Source: Sulfurimonas sp.
GTDB lineage: Bacteria; Campylobacterota; Campylobacteria; Campylobacterales; Sulfurimonadaceae
Assembly: GCA_024513425.1 (NCBI GenBank)
Contig: JANEIH010000009.1
Location: 1-35,071, forward strand
Direction: 5' to 3'
Length of the DNA stretch: 35,071 bases
A model generated the notes under the pieces. The model searched no databases. It saw only the letters and a program-made list of their open reading frames with translations, and was not told where the DNA came from. Position numbers and translations under genes: made by a program. Positions 26,182-34,736 of this stretch are shown here, one piece after another. The first letter of the stretch is position 1. Each line of letters starts with the position of its first letter.

Positions 26182-27736
26182 ATTTTGCAAACTCTACTGC
26201 TCTACTCTCCCGAATTACATTGACTTTAATTTCACCTGGATATTGAACTTTTTGCTCTATCTCTTTTGCTATCTCTTTAGCCATTAAAACCGACTCATCA
26301 TCATTAACAAGTATTGCATTAACAATGACGCGTACTTCGCGTCCTGCATTGATGGCATAGGCCTGACGAACACCGATATGTCCAGAAGCGATATCTTCGA
26401 TCTCCGTAACTCGTTTTAAGAAGCTCTCTAACACCTCACGGCGCGCTCCAGGGCGTGCCGCAGAGAGGGCATCTGCCGCACACACTGCACCACACTCAAC
26501 AGATTGAATCTCTTGCTGTCCATGGTGCGCATAGATTGCATTAATGACGACTTCACTTTCATCGTAACGACGACATATCTCTACACCCAAATCTACATGG
26601 TTTCCATCAACATCATGGGTAAGCGCCTTGCCAATATCATGCAGAAGTCCCGCACGCTTTGCCAAAATCGGATCACCGCCCATCTCAGCAGCCATAATAC
26701 CAGCTAGGTGAGCCACTTCAAGTGTATGTACTAATGCGTTTTGTCCATAAGAGGCACGATAGCGTAGGCGACCAATGAGCTTCATAAGCTCTGGATGCAT
26801 CACTCCGATATTTAGCTCTGCTACTAGCTCTTCACCCTCTGAGAGAATCTTTGACTCAAACTCATTTGAGACCTTCTTAAAAATCTCCTCAATACGAGCC
26901 GGTTGAACTCTTCCATCTTCTATAAGCAGTTGTAATGTTTTTGTCGCTATTGCACGACGATAGAGATTAAAACTACTCACAAGAATTATATTTGGTGTAT
27001 CATCAATGATAATATCAACACCTAAAAGTGTCTCAAGCACTTTGATATTACGCCCCTCTTTGCCGATGATACGACCTTTTAACTCATCATTGTCAAGGTG
27101 TACCGAGTTTGTCAATCTCTCTGCTGCAAACTCTCCTGCATAACGGTTTGTTGCCTGAGCTAAAATATAATTTGCTCTTCTCTCTGCCTGCTCTTTTGCC
27201 TCATTTTCATAGCGTCGTACAATATGCGCTATCTCTGCACGCGATTTCTCTTCTATTGTATTGAGTAGTATCTTTTTTGCTTCATCTTGTGTCATTCCTG
27301 CATAACGCTCTACTGCGTGGAGTGCTTCGTCTATCTTTTGTTCATATTTTTTTTTCAGTAAATCAAGGGACTTTTCGTTTCTCTCTAAGTTTATTTTTTG
27401 GGCTTTCAAGGCTTTAAATTCTAGCTGAATCTTTTTTTCTTCATTCTGCTTATAACGCAAGAAGTTCTGCTCTTTGCGAATCAATTTATCTTCTCTTCGA
27501 TTTATATCCGCTTTTGCAGCATCAAACTTTTTCTTTGCTTCAAGTTCTATCTCACGAGACTTCAGATGCACACGCTTTAGGAACATTTGTGCCTCATTCT
27601 CGATCGCTTTTGCTTTTGCCTGAGCCTGTTGGACATAAATGTCAAAATTAGCACCCGTATTTTTTTTAGAGATGAAAAAGCCCGCTACTCCGCTGACAGT
27701 GGCAATTCCACCACCTAGTAGTATCTCATTTAACAT
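26180..27736 (-). CDS. rny: Ribonuclease Y
   Basis: RNase Y is a membrane-anchored endoribonuclease that starts mRNA decay. The 518-aa protein has an N-terminal TM anchor (ILLGGGIATVSGVAGFFI), a long charged coiled coil (about 30-200), a KH domain (GRIIGKEGRNIKVLETLLGVDI) and an HD domain with the metal pair in LLHDIGKALTHDVDG. Length is as expected. Its start overlaps the upstream cyclo-ligase stop by seven bases. Confidence 0.96.
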   Translation of the reverse strand: MLNEILLGGGIATVSGVAGFFISKKNTGANFDIYVQQAQAKAKAIENEAQMFLKRVHLKSREIELEAKKKFDAAKADINRREDKLIRKEQNFLRYKQNEEKKIQLEFKALKAQKINLERNEKSLDLLKKKYEQKIDEALHAVERYAGMTQDEAKKILLNTIEEKSRAEIAHIVRRYENEAKEQAERRANYILAQATNRYAGEFAAERLTNSVHLDNDELKGRIIGKEGRNIKVLETLLGVDIIIDDTPNIILVSSFNLYRRAIATKTLQLLIEDGRVQPARIEEIFKKVSNEFESKILSEGEELVAELNIGVMHPELMKLIGRLRYRASYGQNALVHTLEVAHLAGIMAAEMGGDPILAKRAGLLHDIGKALTHDVDGNHVDLGVEICRRYDESEVVINAIYAHHGQQEIQSVECGAVCAADALSAARPGARREVLESFLKRVTEIEDIASGHIGVRQAYAINAGREVRVIVNAILVNDDESVLMAKEIAKEIEQKVQYPGEIKVNVIRESRAVEFAK

Positions 27737-28311
27737 CTTTTATTTCCTCTTTTTCGTATAGTCCTGTTTTTTATTATCTTTGTTGGTGTAATGAGCAGAT
27801 CGCCGACAACATCATAAACATCACAAATCTTCTCTTTTGTGTGGCAAAGTTGTAACTGCACAAAAATGGTATAAGGTCTCTTTGGTAATTTTTCAAAGAA
27901 ACGATCATACATTCCTTTTCCAAAACCAACTCTCTGCATAGCACCATCCACCCCAACGACAGGCACTATGGCAATATCAATTTTTTTAATATCTTTTAAT
28001 GTATTTCCCGCTTCAAAAATACCAAACTTTTTTTTCTTAAGCGGTAATCTAAATGGTATCATTTTAAAACTTTTACCAACCATAAACGGTATGAAAATAT
28101 TATGTTTTTTTCTTAATTTTTTCAATGTTTTTATAATGTTTGCTTCACTTTGCAATGGATAATAGAGGAGAATATCAGCTCTTTTTTCATCCTTTAAAAT
28201 ACTCTGTAACTTTTTATTTAAAAGGTACTCTCTATATATTCTATTGTGATGAGGTATATTTTTTATCTTTTTTAGACAATTTTTTCTAAATTCACTTTTT
28301 GTAAGAGTCAT
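27730..28311 (-). CDS. 5-formyltetrahydrofolate cyclo-ligase family protein
   Basis: The 193-aa protein belongs to the MTHFS family, which converts 5-formyl-THF to 5,10-methenyl-THF with ATP. The C-terminal motif GVDGAMQRVGFGKGMYDRFF corresponds to the substrate and ATP-binding GxGxGxYD segment; ILLYYPLQSEANI is the family's central motif. The N-terminus is Lys-rich (KSEFRKNCLKKIKN). It is the first gene before rny and overlaps it. It is divergent from the TlpA-type gene at 28369. Confidence 0.88.
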   Translation of the reverse strand: MTLTKSEFRKNCLKKIKNIPHHNRIYREYLLNKKLQSILKDEKRADILLYYPLQSEANIIKTLKKLRKKHNIFIPFMVGKSFKMIPFRLPLKKKKFGIFEAGNTLKDIKKIDIAIVPVVGVDGAMQRVGFGKGMYDRFFEKLPKRPYTIFVQLQLCHTKEKICDVYDVVGDLLITPTKIIKNRTIRKRGNKRC

Positions 28312-28327
28312 ATTAAAACTTTATGGA

Positions 28328-28333
28328 TATAAT
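28328..28333 (+). promoter_or_regulatory. -10 box for the TlpA-type gene
   Basis: TATAAT 35 bases before the ATG at 28369, with AAGG between them. It serves the TlpA-type gene and probably ftsY. Confidence 0.45.
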
Positions 28334-28368
28334 TTCAAATATTCTACACAAATTAAGGTTAAATTTTC

Positions 28369-28929
28369 ATGTTAAAAATTACACTTCTATCATCTTTACT
28401 TACTTTTTCTCTTCTCTTTCAAGCCTGTTCGTCTGATGAGGACAAAACAGCAGAGGCAAATGCTCTACTAGCTAAAAATGAGATCGTTCTTACAGCAACA
28501 GACAGCAGTCAATATCTACTCAAAAAAGTCAATGACGGCTTCAAACTTGACAACTCAGATGCAGAAATTCTTATCTTAGATATCTTTGCAACATGGTGTC
28601 CGCCATGTCGGGCTGAGGCATCACACCTCACTTCACTGCAAAATAAGTACAAAAACAGGATCAAAATCATTGGTGTAACCATCGAAGAGAATATCCAAAA
28701 TACAAAACTTGAGAACTTTAAAAGAGATTATAATGCCAACTATACATTAGTTAACACTCCGGAAAATAAGCATTTAATCGATGAAGTTGCCAAAAAACTG
28801 CAACTTGGAAGCAACTTCGGAATTCCCCTGCTTGTTATCTACAAAGATGGTAAACTTATACACTACTATCAGGGTGCCGTCGAAGAGGAGTTTATTGAAA
28901 GTGATATCAAAAGAGCGTTAGAGATATAA
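28369..28929 (+). CDS. TlpA-family thiol:disulfide lipoprotein
   Basis: The 186-aa protein has a lipoprotein signal peptide with a lipobox-like FQAC (Cys 20) and a thioredoxin fold with the active site WCPPC (Cys 77 and 80) in LDIFATWCPPCRAEASHL. The cis-proline segment is FGIPLLVIYKDGK. It is a membrane-tethered reductase, the type often used in cytochrome c maturation or periplasmic thiol reduction; the partner is not evident. ftsY starts 14 bases downstream. Confidence 0.92.
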   Translation: MLKITLLSSLLTFSLLFQACSSDEDKTAEANALLAKNEIVLTATDSSQYLLKKVNDGFKLDNSDAEILILDIFATWCPPCRAEASHLTSLQNKYKNRIKIIGVTIEENIQNTKLENFKRDYNANYTLVNTPENKHLIDEVAKKLQLGSNFGIPLLVIYKDGKLIHYYQGAVEEEFIESDIKRALEI

Positions 28930-28943
28930 GGAACTTAACAAAT

Positions 28944-29825
28944 ATGTTTGGATTTATAAAAAAATCACTCGGTAAAACTGTTGAGACTATCAAAACAGTT
29001 GCACCAAAAAAGAAGATCACTTTTACAAAGGGCGAACTCGAAGATATTTTACTTGAAGCTGATGTAGAATACGAACTTGTTGAAATTATCCTGCGTGAGA
29101 TATACCAAGAACAGGTAACACGCGAGATACTGCGTTCAAAACTTTTAGCAACACTGCGTTATGCCGACTATCAAGAGCCGAAGTTTACACCGCCTTTTGT
29201 TGAGCTTGTCGTGGGTGTTAACGGTGCAGGTAAAACTACAACTATCTCAAAACTCACTTACAAATACAAACAAGAGGGAAAGAGTGTCCTTTTAGGGGCA
29301 GGTGATACATTTCGTGCTGCTGCCATTGAGCAGATTACTCTCTGGGCAAATAAGCTTGACATTCCCATTGTTGCTTCAAAACAGGGACATGACAGCTCAG
29401 CAGTTGCTTATGATACCATAGACTCTGCCAAAGCAAAAAATATAGACCATGTTATTATAGACACGGCAGGACGACTCCACACGCAGACAAATCTTGCAAA
29501 TGAACTCAAAAAGATAAAGCGTATCTGCAATAAAGCACACGCAGGCTCTCCACACAGAACACTTTTAATCATTGACGGTACACAAGGAAACTCTGCTATC
29601 ACGCAGGCGAAAGCCTTTAATGAAATAATAGGCATAGATGGCATTATTATCACAAAACTCGACGGTACGGCGAAAGGTGGAAGTATCTTCTCTATCGCTT
29701 ATGCTTTAGAACTTCCAATACTCTATGTAGGAACAGGAGAGAAGCCTGAGAACTTCGCACCATTTAATAAATTTGAATTTGTTGATGGACTTTTAGATGC
29801 GCTTTTTATAGAAGAGAGTGAGTAA
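28944..29825 (+). CDS. ftsY: Signal recognition particle receptor FtsY
   Basis: FtsY is the SRP receptor GTPase for co-translational membrane targeting. The 293-aa protein lacks the long acidic A domain of enterobacterial FtsY and starts almost directly with the N domain. G motifs are GVNGAGKTTT, the IBD segment DTFRAAAIEQ, DTAGR, and TKLDGTAKGG. An AAGGA ribosome binding site lies upstream. It is probably co-transcribed with the TlpA-type gene. Confidence 0.96.
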   Translation: MFGFIKKSLGKTVETIKTVAPKKKITFTKGELEDILLEADVEYELVEIILREIYQEQVTREILRSKLLATLRYADYQEPKFTPPFVELVVGVNGAGKTTTISKLTYKYKQEGKSVLLGAGDTFRAAAIEQITLWANKLDIPIVASKQGHDSSAVAYDTIDSAKAKNIDHVIIDTAGRLHTQTNLANELKKIKRICNKAHAGSPHRTLLIIDGTQGNSAITQAKAFNEIIGIDGIIITKLDGTAKGGSIFSIAYALELPILYVGTGEKPENFAPFNKFEFVDGLLDALFIEESE

Positions 29826-29872
29826 AGAGCACCTCTAAATTCTCCTTTTTATATGACAAAATGCCATATTAT

Positions 29873-29901
29873 TTACCTCTTTGTGTAAAAAAATTTATAA
29901 T
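29873..29901 (+). promoter_or_regulatory. Candidate promoter for radA
   Basis: TTACCT and TATAAT with a 17-base spacer, 30 bases before the radA ATG. A second TATAAT one base before the ATG is too close to serve radA. Confidence 0.4.
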
Positions 29902-29931
29902 TATTCCAAATTTTTCATAAAAGATATAATC

Positions 29932-31278
29932 ATGGCTAAGAAAAAAATACTCTTTGAGTGTCAACATTGTGGGCTTACCACTCCTAGGTGGATGGGAAAA
30001 TGTACCAACTGCGGTGCATGGGACAGCTTTATAGAGCTTAATGAACAGCAGCAAGAGGTCATCAAACAGACAAAATCAACATCAGCTACTTCTGCAAAAG
30101 CGATAAGCATCAATGAAGTCATAGAAGAAGAAGTTTTTCGTTTCTCTAGTCTTGATAAAGAACTTGACAATGTTTTAGGTGGCGGTATCGTTCCGGGAAG
30201 TCTGACACTTATCGGCGGAAGTCCCGGTGTCGGAAAGTCCACCCTGCTTCTAAAGATCGGCTCAAATATCGCTTCGGGCGGTAAAAATGTACTCTATGTT
30301 ACAGGAGAAGAGTCCACTTCTCAAATAAAACTGCGTGCAAATCGTCTGAAGTCAAACCATAACTCACTCTATCTGTTGAGCGAAATACGCCTTGAGCAGA
30401 TTTTAGTTGAGCTTAAATATAGAGAATATGACTTTCTAATCATCGACTCTATTCAAACCATTTACTCTGAAAATATCACCTCTGCACCAGGATCTGTCAC
30501 GCAGGTACGCCAAATCACTTTTGAGTTGATGCGTATTGCAAAAGAGAAAGATTTAGCCATTTTTATCATTGGACATATTACTAAAGAGGGTTCGATTGCC
30601 GGACCAAGAGTACTTGAGCATATGGTTGACACGGTTCTCTATTTTGAAGGGGACTCATCTCAAGAACTCCGAATTTTAAGAGGATTTAAAAACCGTTTTG
30701 GTGCAACAAGTGAGATAGGTGTCTTTGAGATGAAACAAGAGGGACTAGTGAGTGCCACAGATATCGCCTCACGCTTCTTTAACCGTAATTCACAACAAAG
30801 CGGATCGGCTCTTACTGTTGTGATGGAGGGGAGTCGCCCTATTATACTTGAAGTCCAAGCTCTTGTCTCTGAATCACACACACCAAACTCAAAACGGCAA
30901 GCTACCGGATTTGATAATAATCGTCTCAATATGCTCTTAGCCCTTTTAGAGAGAAAACTTGAAATTCCACTCTCGGGGTATGATGTCTTTATTAACATCA
31001 CAGGAGGTATCAAAATCACTGAAACCGCAGCAGATTTAGCCATTCTCGCAGCAATCATTTCAAGTTTTCGTGACCGTGCAATTTCAAAAGAGACCATCTT
31101 TATCGGAGAGGTCTCACTCGTTGGTGATGTGCGTGAGGTCTATGCCCTTGATGCAAGACTCAAAGAGGCTAAAATGCAAAATATCACAAAGGCACTAGTT
31201 GCTAAAAAACCATTAGAAAAAAGTATGATTAAAACATATATAGTCGATGAAGTAACAAAACTCTTGGAATGGTATTGA
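29932..31278 (+). CDS. radA: DNA repair protein RadA
   Basis: RadA is a RecA-like helicase that promotes branch migration in recombination. The 448-aa protein (start moved from TTG at 29881 to ATG at 29932, because RadA begins with AKKKILFECQHCG) has a four-cysteine zinc finger (CQHCGLTTPRWMGKCTNC), Walker A GGSPGVGKST, the RadA-specific FKNRFGATSEIG and a C-terminal Lon-like domain (EVSLVGDVREVYALDARLKEA). It lacks a strong ribosome binding site. Confidence 0.95.
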   Translation: MAKKKILFECQHCGLTTPRWMGKCTNCGAWDSFIELNEQQQEVIKQTKSTSATSAKAISINEVIEEEVFRFSSLDKELDNVLGGGIVPGSLTLIGGSPGVGKSTLLLKIGSNIASGGKNVLYVTGEESTSQIKLRANRLKSNHNSLYLLSEIRLEQILVELKYREYDFLIIDSIQTIYSENITSAPGSVTQVRQITFELMRIAKEKDLAIFIIGHITKEGSIAGPRVLEHMVDTVLYFEGDSSQELRILRGFKNRFGATSEIGVFEMKQEGLVSATDIASRFFNRNSQQSGSALTVVMEGSRPIILEVQALVSESHTPNSKRQATGFDNNRLNMLLALLERKLEIPLSGYDVFINITGGIKITETAADLAILAAIISSFRDRAISKETIFIGEVSLVGDVREVYALDARLKEAKMQNITKALVAKKPLEKSMIKTYIVDEVTKLLEWY

Positions 31279-31294
31279 TTTCATCAACAGTAAG

Positions 31295-31322
31295 TTGAAT
31301 TTATCTATATTAGTTGTATAAT
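31295..31322 (+). promoter_or_regulatory. Candidate promoter for the 87-aa gene and carbonic anhydrase
   Basis: TTGAAT and TATAAT with a 16-base spacer, ending 27 bases before the ATG at 31350. Confidence 0.5.
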
Positions 31323-31349
31323 AAAACAATAAAATTTTGAAGGTAAAAA

Positions 31350-31613
31350 ATGATTGATACTGAATTTAGAAGCGAAGAGAGATTTGCACGGTTGTCTATT
31401 GCTTATGATACAACTGAAGAGAAAGAGTGTGTAAATGAACATGTTGACTCTATCCTTGCAAAATATATCCGTAAACCTGAAGAGATATATACAACAAAGG
31501 TCTCTAACGGCAAAGAGGTATTGGTTATTGAGTATCATGATGATTGTGGTCGTGAAGCTGGTGATATCTTTGAAGATATCATAAAATCTTTAGATATTAC
31601 ATGTTGTTCATAA
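31350..31613 (+). CDS. Small acidic protein of unknown function, 87 aa
   Basis: Not recognised. The protein is acidic and predicted soluble, with alternating helix and strand pattern (EERFARLSIAYDTTEEKECVNEHVDSILAKYI, then EVLVIEYHDDCGREAGDIFEDIIKSL) and ends with CCS. It has a GAAGG ribosome binding site, a good promoter, and is followed after ten bases by the carbonic anhydrase gene, which supports it as a real coding gene. Confidence 0.65.
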   Translation: MIDTEFRSEERFARLSIAYDTTEEKECVNEHVDSILAKYIRKPEEIYTTKVSNGKEVLVIEYHDDCGREAGDIFEDIIKSLDITCCS

Positions 31614-31623
31614 AGGTTCTAAA

Positions 31624-32271
31624 GTGAATCTACAAAAGTATGCAACAGGAAACGAACTCTTTAGGGTATACTTTAAAAAAAACAAAGAATCTCTTCTTGA
31701 GCTTGTAAAGAGTGGACAATCCCCAAAAGCTCTTTTTATAGGCTGTTCAGACTCTCGTGTCATTCCTGATATGATGCTGCAGACAAATCCAGGAGATCTT
31801 TTCGTCTTGAGAAATGTTGGTAATTTCGTACCACCATACAAACCCGATGAGGATTTTCATGCTACGGCATCAGGTATAGAATATGCTGTCAGTGTTTTAA
31901 GCGTACAAGAGATCATTATCTGTGGACATACTCATTGTGGAGCGTGTAGAGCTCTCTATGAGCCCATTGAAGATAGATCGCTCATTCATACAAAAAAATG
32001 GCTAAAGCTTGGTGAAAATGCAAAAAAATCAGCAATTTTAAGTCTTGGAGCTGATGCCGATAAAGAGGAGCTGTTGCGTCTAACAGAAAAGCTCTCGGTA
32101 ATTAATCAGATCGACAATATTTTAAGTTACCCAAGTGTAAAAACACATTTCAAAGATGGCTTACTGCATATTCATGGATGGTGCTATGATATTGAAACAG
32201 GCAAAATAGAGTACTATAATGCGGATACTTATGAATTTTTACCGTTAAAAGAGTTAGTTTTACAAGATTAG
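31624..32271 (+). CDS. Beta-class carbonic anhydrase
   Basis: The 215-aa enzyme interconverts CO2 and bicarbonate. Zinc ligands and dyad are intact: CSDSR (Cys 41, Asp 43, Arg 45) and GHTHCGAC (His 102, Cys 105). No export signal, so cytoplasmic. The start is GTG after a weak AGG. It may supply bicarbonate for carboxylation, which fits an autotrophic relative but is not shown here. It follows the 87-aa gene after ten bases. Confidence 0.95.
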   Translation: MNLQKYATGNELFRVYFKKNKESLLELVKSGQSPKALFIGCSDSRVIPDMMLQTNPGDLFVLRNVGNFVPPYKPDEDFHATASGIEYAVSVLSVQEIIICGHTHCGACRALYEPIEDRSLIHTKKWLKLGENAKKSAILSLGADADKEELLRLTEKLSVINQIDNILSYPSVKTHFKDGLLHIHGWCYDIETGKIEYYNADTYEFLPLKELVLQD

Positions 32272-32332
32272 CCTAAATTATTTTTCATAATTTTCGATAT
32301 AGCAATAAATTTATACAACTCAAGGAAGAAAT

Positions 32333-32890
32333 ATGGCCAAAGAAGAGATAACAGAAGAAAAATCTGCACCCAAAGAGAAGAAATCAAGTCATTTACTGAT
32401 GATAATTATCATAGTTATGTTGATTCTCATCATTATAATCGGAGCTGTTGTGGCTGTTTTATTGATGAATGGTAATGATGGGGCAATTGAATCGACTGCC
32501 GTGCCTCAGGCAAAAGAGAAAACAGTGTCAAAATCTACGACACGAAGTTCAAGTAGTAGTTTTAATGATGCAAGAAAACTTGATGAGATAGGCATACTCT
32601 ACTCATTAGATACATTTACAGTCAATCTAAAAAGTGACTCTGGAAGAAGATATCTCAAAACTACAATATTTTTAGAACTTGAAGATGAAGAGTTAAATTT
32701 AGAACTTGATGCAAAAGCACCTGTACTACAAGATAAAATCATTCGTATCTTATCATCAAAAACATTAGAAGAGGTATCTTCAAAAAAAGGAAAGCAAAAA
32801 GTCTCTGAACAGATTACAAATACGCTCAATGCTATGCTTACGGATGGCAAAATAAAAGCTATCTACTTTACTACTTTTGTTATTCAGTAG
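32333..32890 (+). CDS. fliL: Flagellar basal-body protein FliL
   Basis: FliL surrounds the stator units and modulates flagellar torque. The 185-aa protein has a short charged cytoplasmic N-terminus, one TM helix at about residues 21-46 (LLMIIIIVMLILIIIIGAVVAVLLM), a Ser/Thr-rich linker and a periplasmic FliL domain (YSLDTFTVNLKSDSGRRYLKTTIFLELED, then ending KIKAIYFTTFVIQ). AAGGA ribosome binding site. No other flagellar gene is in the window; a terminator and an integrase remnant follow. Confidence 0.92.
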   Translation: MAKEEITEEKSAPKEKKSSHLLMIIIIVMLILIIIIGAVVAVLLMNGNDGAIESTAVPQAKEKTVSKSTTRSSSSSFNDARKLDEIGILYSLDTFTVNLKSDSGRRYLKTTIFLELEDEELNLELDAKAPVLQDKIIRILSSKTLEEVSSKKGKQKVSEQITNTLNAMLTDGKIKAIYFTTFVIQ

Positions 32891-32922
32891 GCTAATTTAA
32901 GCAAATTTCCTCAAATCTCTCT

Positions 32923-32945
32923 AAGCCCCTTGAAATAGGGGTTTT
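32923..32945 (+). terminator. Rho-independent terminator after fliL
   Basis: AAGCCCCT pairs with AGGGGTTTT around a six-base loop and ends in TTTT, 33 bases after the fliL stop. Confidence 0.65.
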
Positions 32946-32949
32946 CCTA

Positions 32950-32958
32950 TGATATACT
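32950..32958 (+). promoter_or_regulatory. Extended -10 upstream of the integrase remnant
   Basis: TGATATACT fits an extended -10 (TGn plus TATACT), 65 bases before the integrase ATG. Confidence 0.3.
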
Positions 32959-33023
32959 ATCTTCAAATCTAAGCTAAAAAAGTCACTTATTTTCATATTG
33001 AGCGGACTTGAAAGGTAGTTATT

Positions 33024-34004
33024 ATGACATTATTAAGCCCCAAAATCCCCACTTCTTACACAGGTATTTTCTACAAAGAGATAGTGAACGATGATAAAAA
33101 AGTAGTTGATAAGGTATTTCTTATCAGATATAAAGATGAAATAGGTAGAGATAAGCAAAAAACTATAGGTAAATATTCACAAGGTATCAGACTTACCTAT
33201 TGTAAAGCTATTCGAGATGAAACTATAGCAAAAATAAAGTTAGGTGAAAATCTTCCAAAAGCTACAGCAAGTAAACCAAAATATACTCTTCATGATTTAG
33301 CCATAAAATGGCTAGACCTCAAAAAAGCAAATAAAACTTATGAGGGAGAACTACAAAGATATACTGCAACACTCAAAGGTCTAATAGGCTCAAAAATAGC
33401 GGAACATCTTAAGAAACAAGATATTATCAATCTACAAGCAAAACTTATGAAGATGGGCTATGCTCCATCTACTATTCAGCATTTTCTTACTATGATATCA
33501 GGTATATATCAATTTGCCATAGAAGAAAAACTCATAAAAACATCAAATCCTTGTGAGAATGTAAAAACAATTAGATTTAATAATGAAAGAGAAAGATATT
33601 TGACTACCGATGAGATAGAAACCCTCAAAGATGCTTTATCTCACGAGTTAGAACTTTTACTTTTTGTTGAAATAGCACTCAGTACTGGTGCAAGACTTGG
33701 TTCTATCATGGAGATGAAAAAGTCTGATATAGATTTTAAAAATGCAAGTATCAAAATAAATAATTTTAAAACGAGTGATAAATATATCGGCTACCTAAAC
33801 GATAGCACTTTAAAAATTTTAAACCTACATTGTAAAACATTAAAAAAAGAGCAAAAACTTTTTTTAGTATCAAGAAGTTATATCTCATACAAAGTAAGAG
33901 GAGTTATGAAAAAGTTTTTTAATGATGGTATAACAGATGATTATCAAAAAGTAGTAATTCATACCCTGAGACATACTTTTGCTTCTCATTTGGCGGGACT
34001 GTAA
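33024..34004 (+). pseudogene. Tyrosine recombinase/integrase, 3'-truncated
   Basis: The 326-aa product is a phage/island-type tyrosine integrase: N-terminal Arm-binding-like part, a SAM-like core-binding domain (about 85-175) and the catalytic domain with Arg in STGARLGSIME (about 224), a lysine in the NFKTSDK hairpin and the box II HTLRHTFASHLA (His 313, Arg 316). The frame then ends as GL-stop. The second His/Trp position and the nucleophilic Tyr, normally about 30-40 residues further on, are missing in every frame downstream, so the gene is inactive. The end coincides with a sequence resembling an IS256-family terminus. AAAGG precedes the ATG. Confidence 0.85.
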
Positions 34005-34187
34005 ACAATTCTGTGTCAATTAGATAAAATATTAAACACAGAAGGAAGAACAGATGAAGACGGAAAGATATGCAAAACTTGCTCCAAATCAAGGTAAAAT
34101 ACAAGTACAAAATCTCTATCAAAAGCAAAAAAGGAGTTGCACTACTTGCACCACAACTGACTTTTTTAGTGCAGTTTACACGAGACA
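33995..34187. mobile_element. Possible IS256-family end or internally deleted remnant
   Basis: GGGACTGTAAACAATTCTGT begins exactly where the integrase homology stops and resembles the left end of IS256-family elements. A facing GTTTACA with an upstream AACTGAC at 34155-34180 partly mirrors it (TGTAAAC ... GTCAATT on the left). No transposase frame is intact and I see no matching 8-bp target duplication. The rest of this 200-base gene-free stretch holds nothing else I recognise. Confidence 0.35.
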
Positions 34188-34204
34188 CTATCCTAAATAT
34201 AAAA

Positions 34205-34681
34205 ATGATGACTGCTAATACCTACTACTTTTTTATAACACTTTATTACAAACTCATTAGGTTTATTCACTGGGTACAATCTATTCCTAAGTTGATACAG
34301 ATCTTTTTTACAACCCTTGGCTCTAAAAAAGAAGAGTATCATCAAGAAGAGAAAAGCTCTTATAACAAAAAATCTCATTATGAGAAAAGTGAAAAATTCT
34401 ATGAAGAAAAAGAAGAAACTTACAAGGAACAACACACAGACTTTTCTCAAAAAGAAACATCACAACAAGAGCATGGAGAGTTTGCACAATTTTATAGTGA
34501 GAGTGCTTATACTATTTTAGGAGTAAGTAGCGATGATGATTTTAAAACAATAAAAAAAGCCTATAAAAAACTAATACGAAAATATCATCCTGACTTGAAT
34601 CCTGAAAATATTAAACTCTATACCGAAATTACTCAGCAACTCAATGATGCTTATGAAAAAATAGAGCGATGGAAGAAGTGA
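34205..34681 (+). CDS. J-domain protein with low-complexity linker
   Basis: The 158-aa product (start set at ATG 34205 rather than 34070, since the upstream part runs into mobile-element debris) has a hydrophobic/aromatic N-terminus (YYFFITLYYKLIRFIHWV), a Lys/Glu/Ser/Tyr-rich low-complexity linker of about 65 residues, and a C-terminal J domain (AYTILGVSSDDDFKTIKKAY, HPD in IRKYHPDLNPEN). It would work with DnaK; the N-terminus may attach to a membrane. No clear ribosome binding site precedes the start, so the true N-terminus is uncertain. Confidence 0.68.
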   Translation: MMTANTYYFFITLYYKLIRFIHWVQSIPKLIQIFFTTLGSKKEEYHQEEKSSYNKKSHYEKSEKFYEEKEETYKEQHTDFSQKETSQQEHGEFAQFYSESAYTILGVSSDDDFKTIKKAYKKLIRKYHPDLNPENIKLYTEITQQLNDAYEKIERWKK

Positions 34682-34685
34682 TTTA

Positions 34686-34694
34686 TGATATAAT
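34686..34694 (+). promoter_or_regulatory. Extended -10 for the zeta-toxin-like gene
   Basis: TGATATAAT (TGn plus TATAAT) 43 bases before the ATG at 34737, beginning just after the J-domain gene stop. Confidence 0.45.
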
Positions 34695-34736
34695 GCAACT
34701 AATAATGAGAACTAAAAACAACTCTAAGAAGAGATT

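Noticed and set aside
29925-29930. TATAAT directly before the radA ATG as a radA promoter
   Set aside because: Only one base separates it from the start codon, so transcription would begin inside the gene; the upstream box at 29896 is more plausible.
32891-33023. tRNA attachment site for the integrase
   Set aside because: No tRNA cloverleaf or tRNA 3' end can be seen in the gap; only a terminator hairpin.
34054-34203. Short ORF beginning ATGAAGACGG as a transposase start
   Set aside because: No transposase similarity could be recognised and the frame ends after about 50 codons; treated as part of the mobile-element debris.
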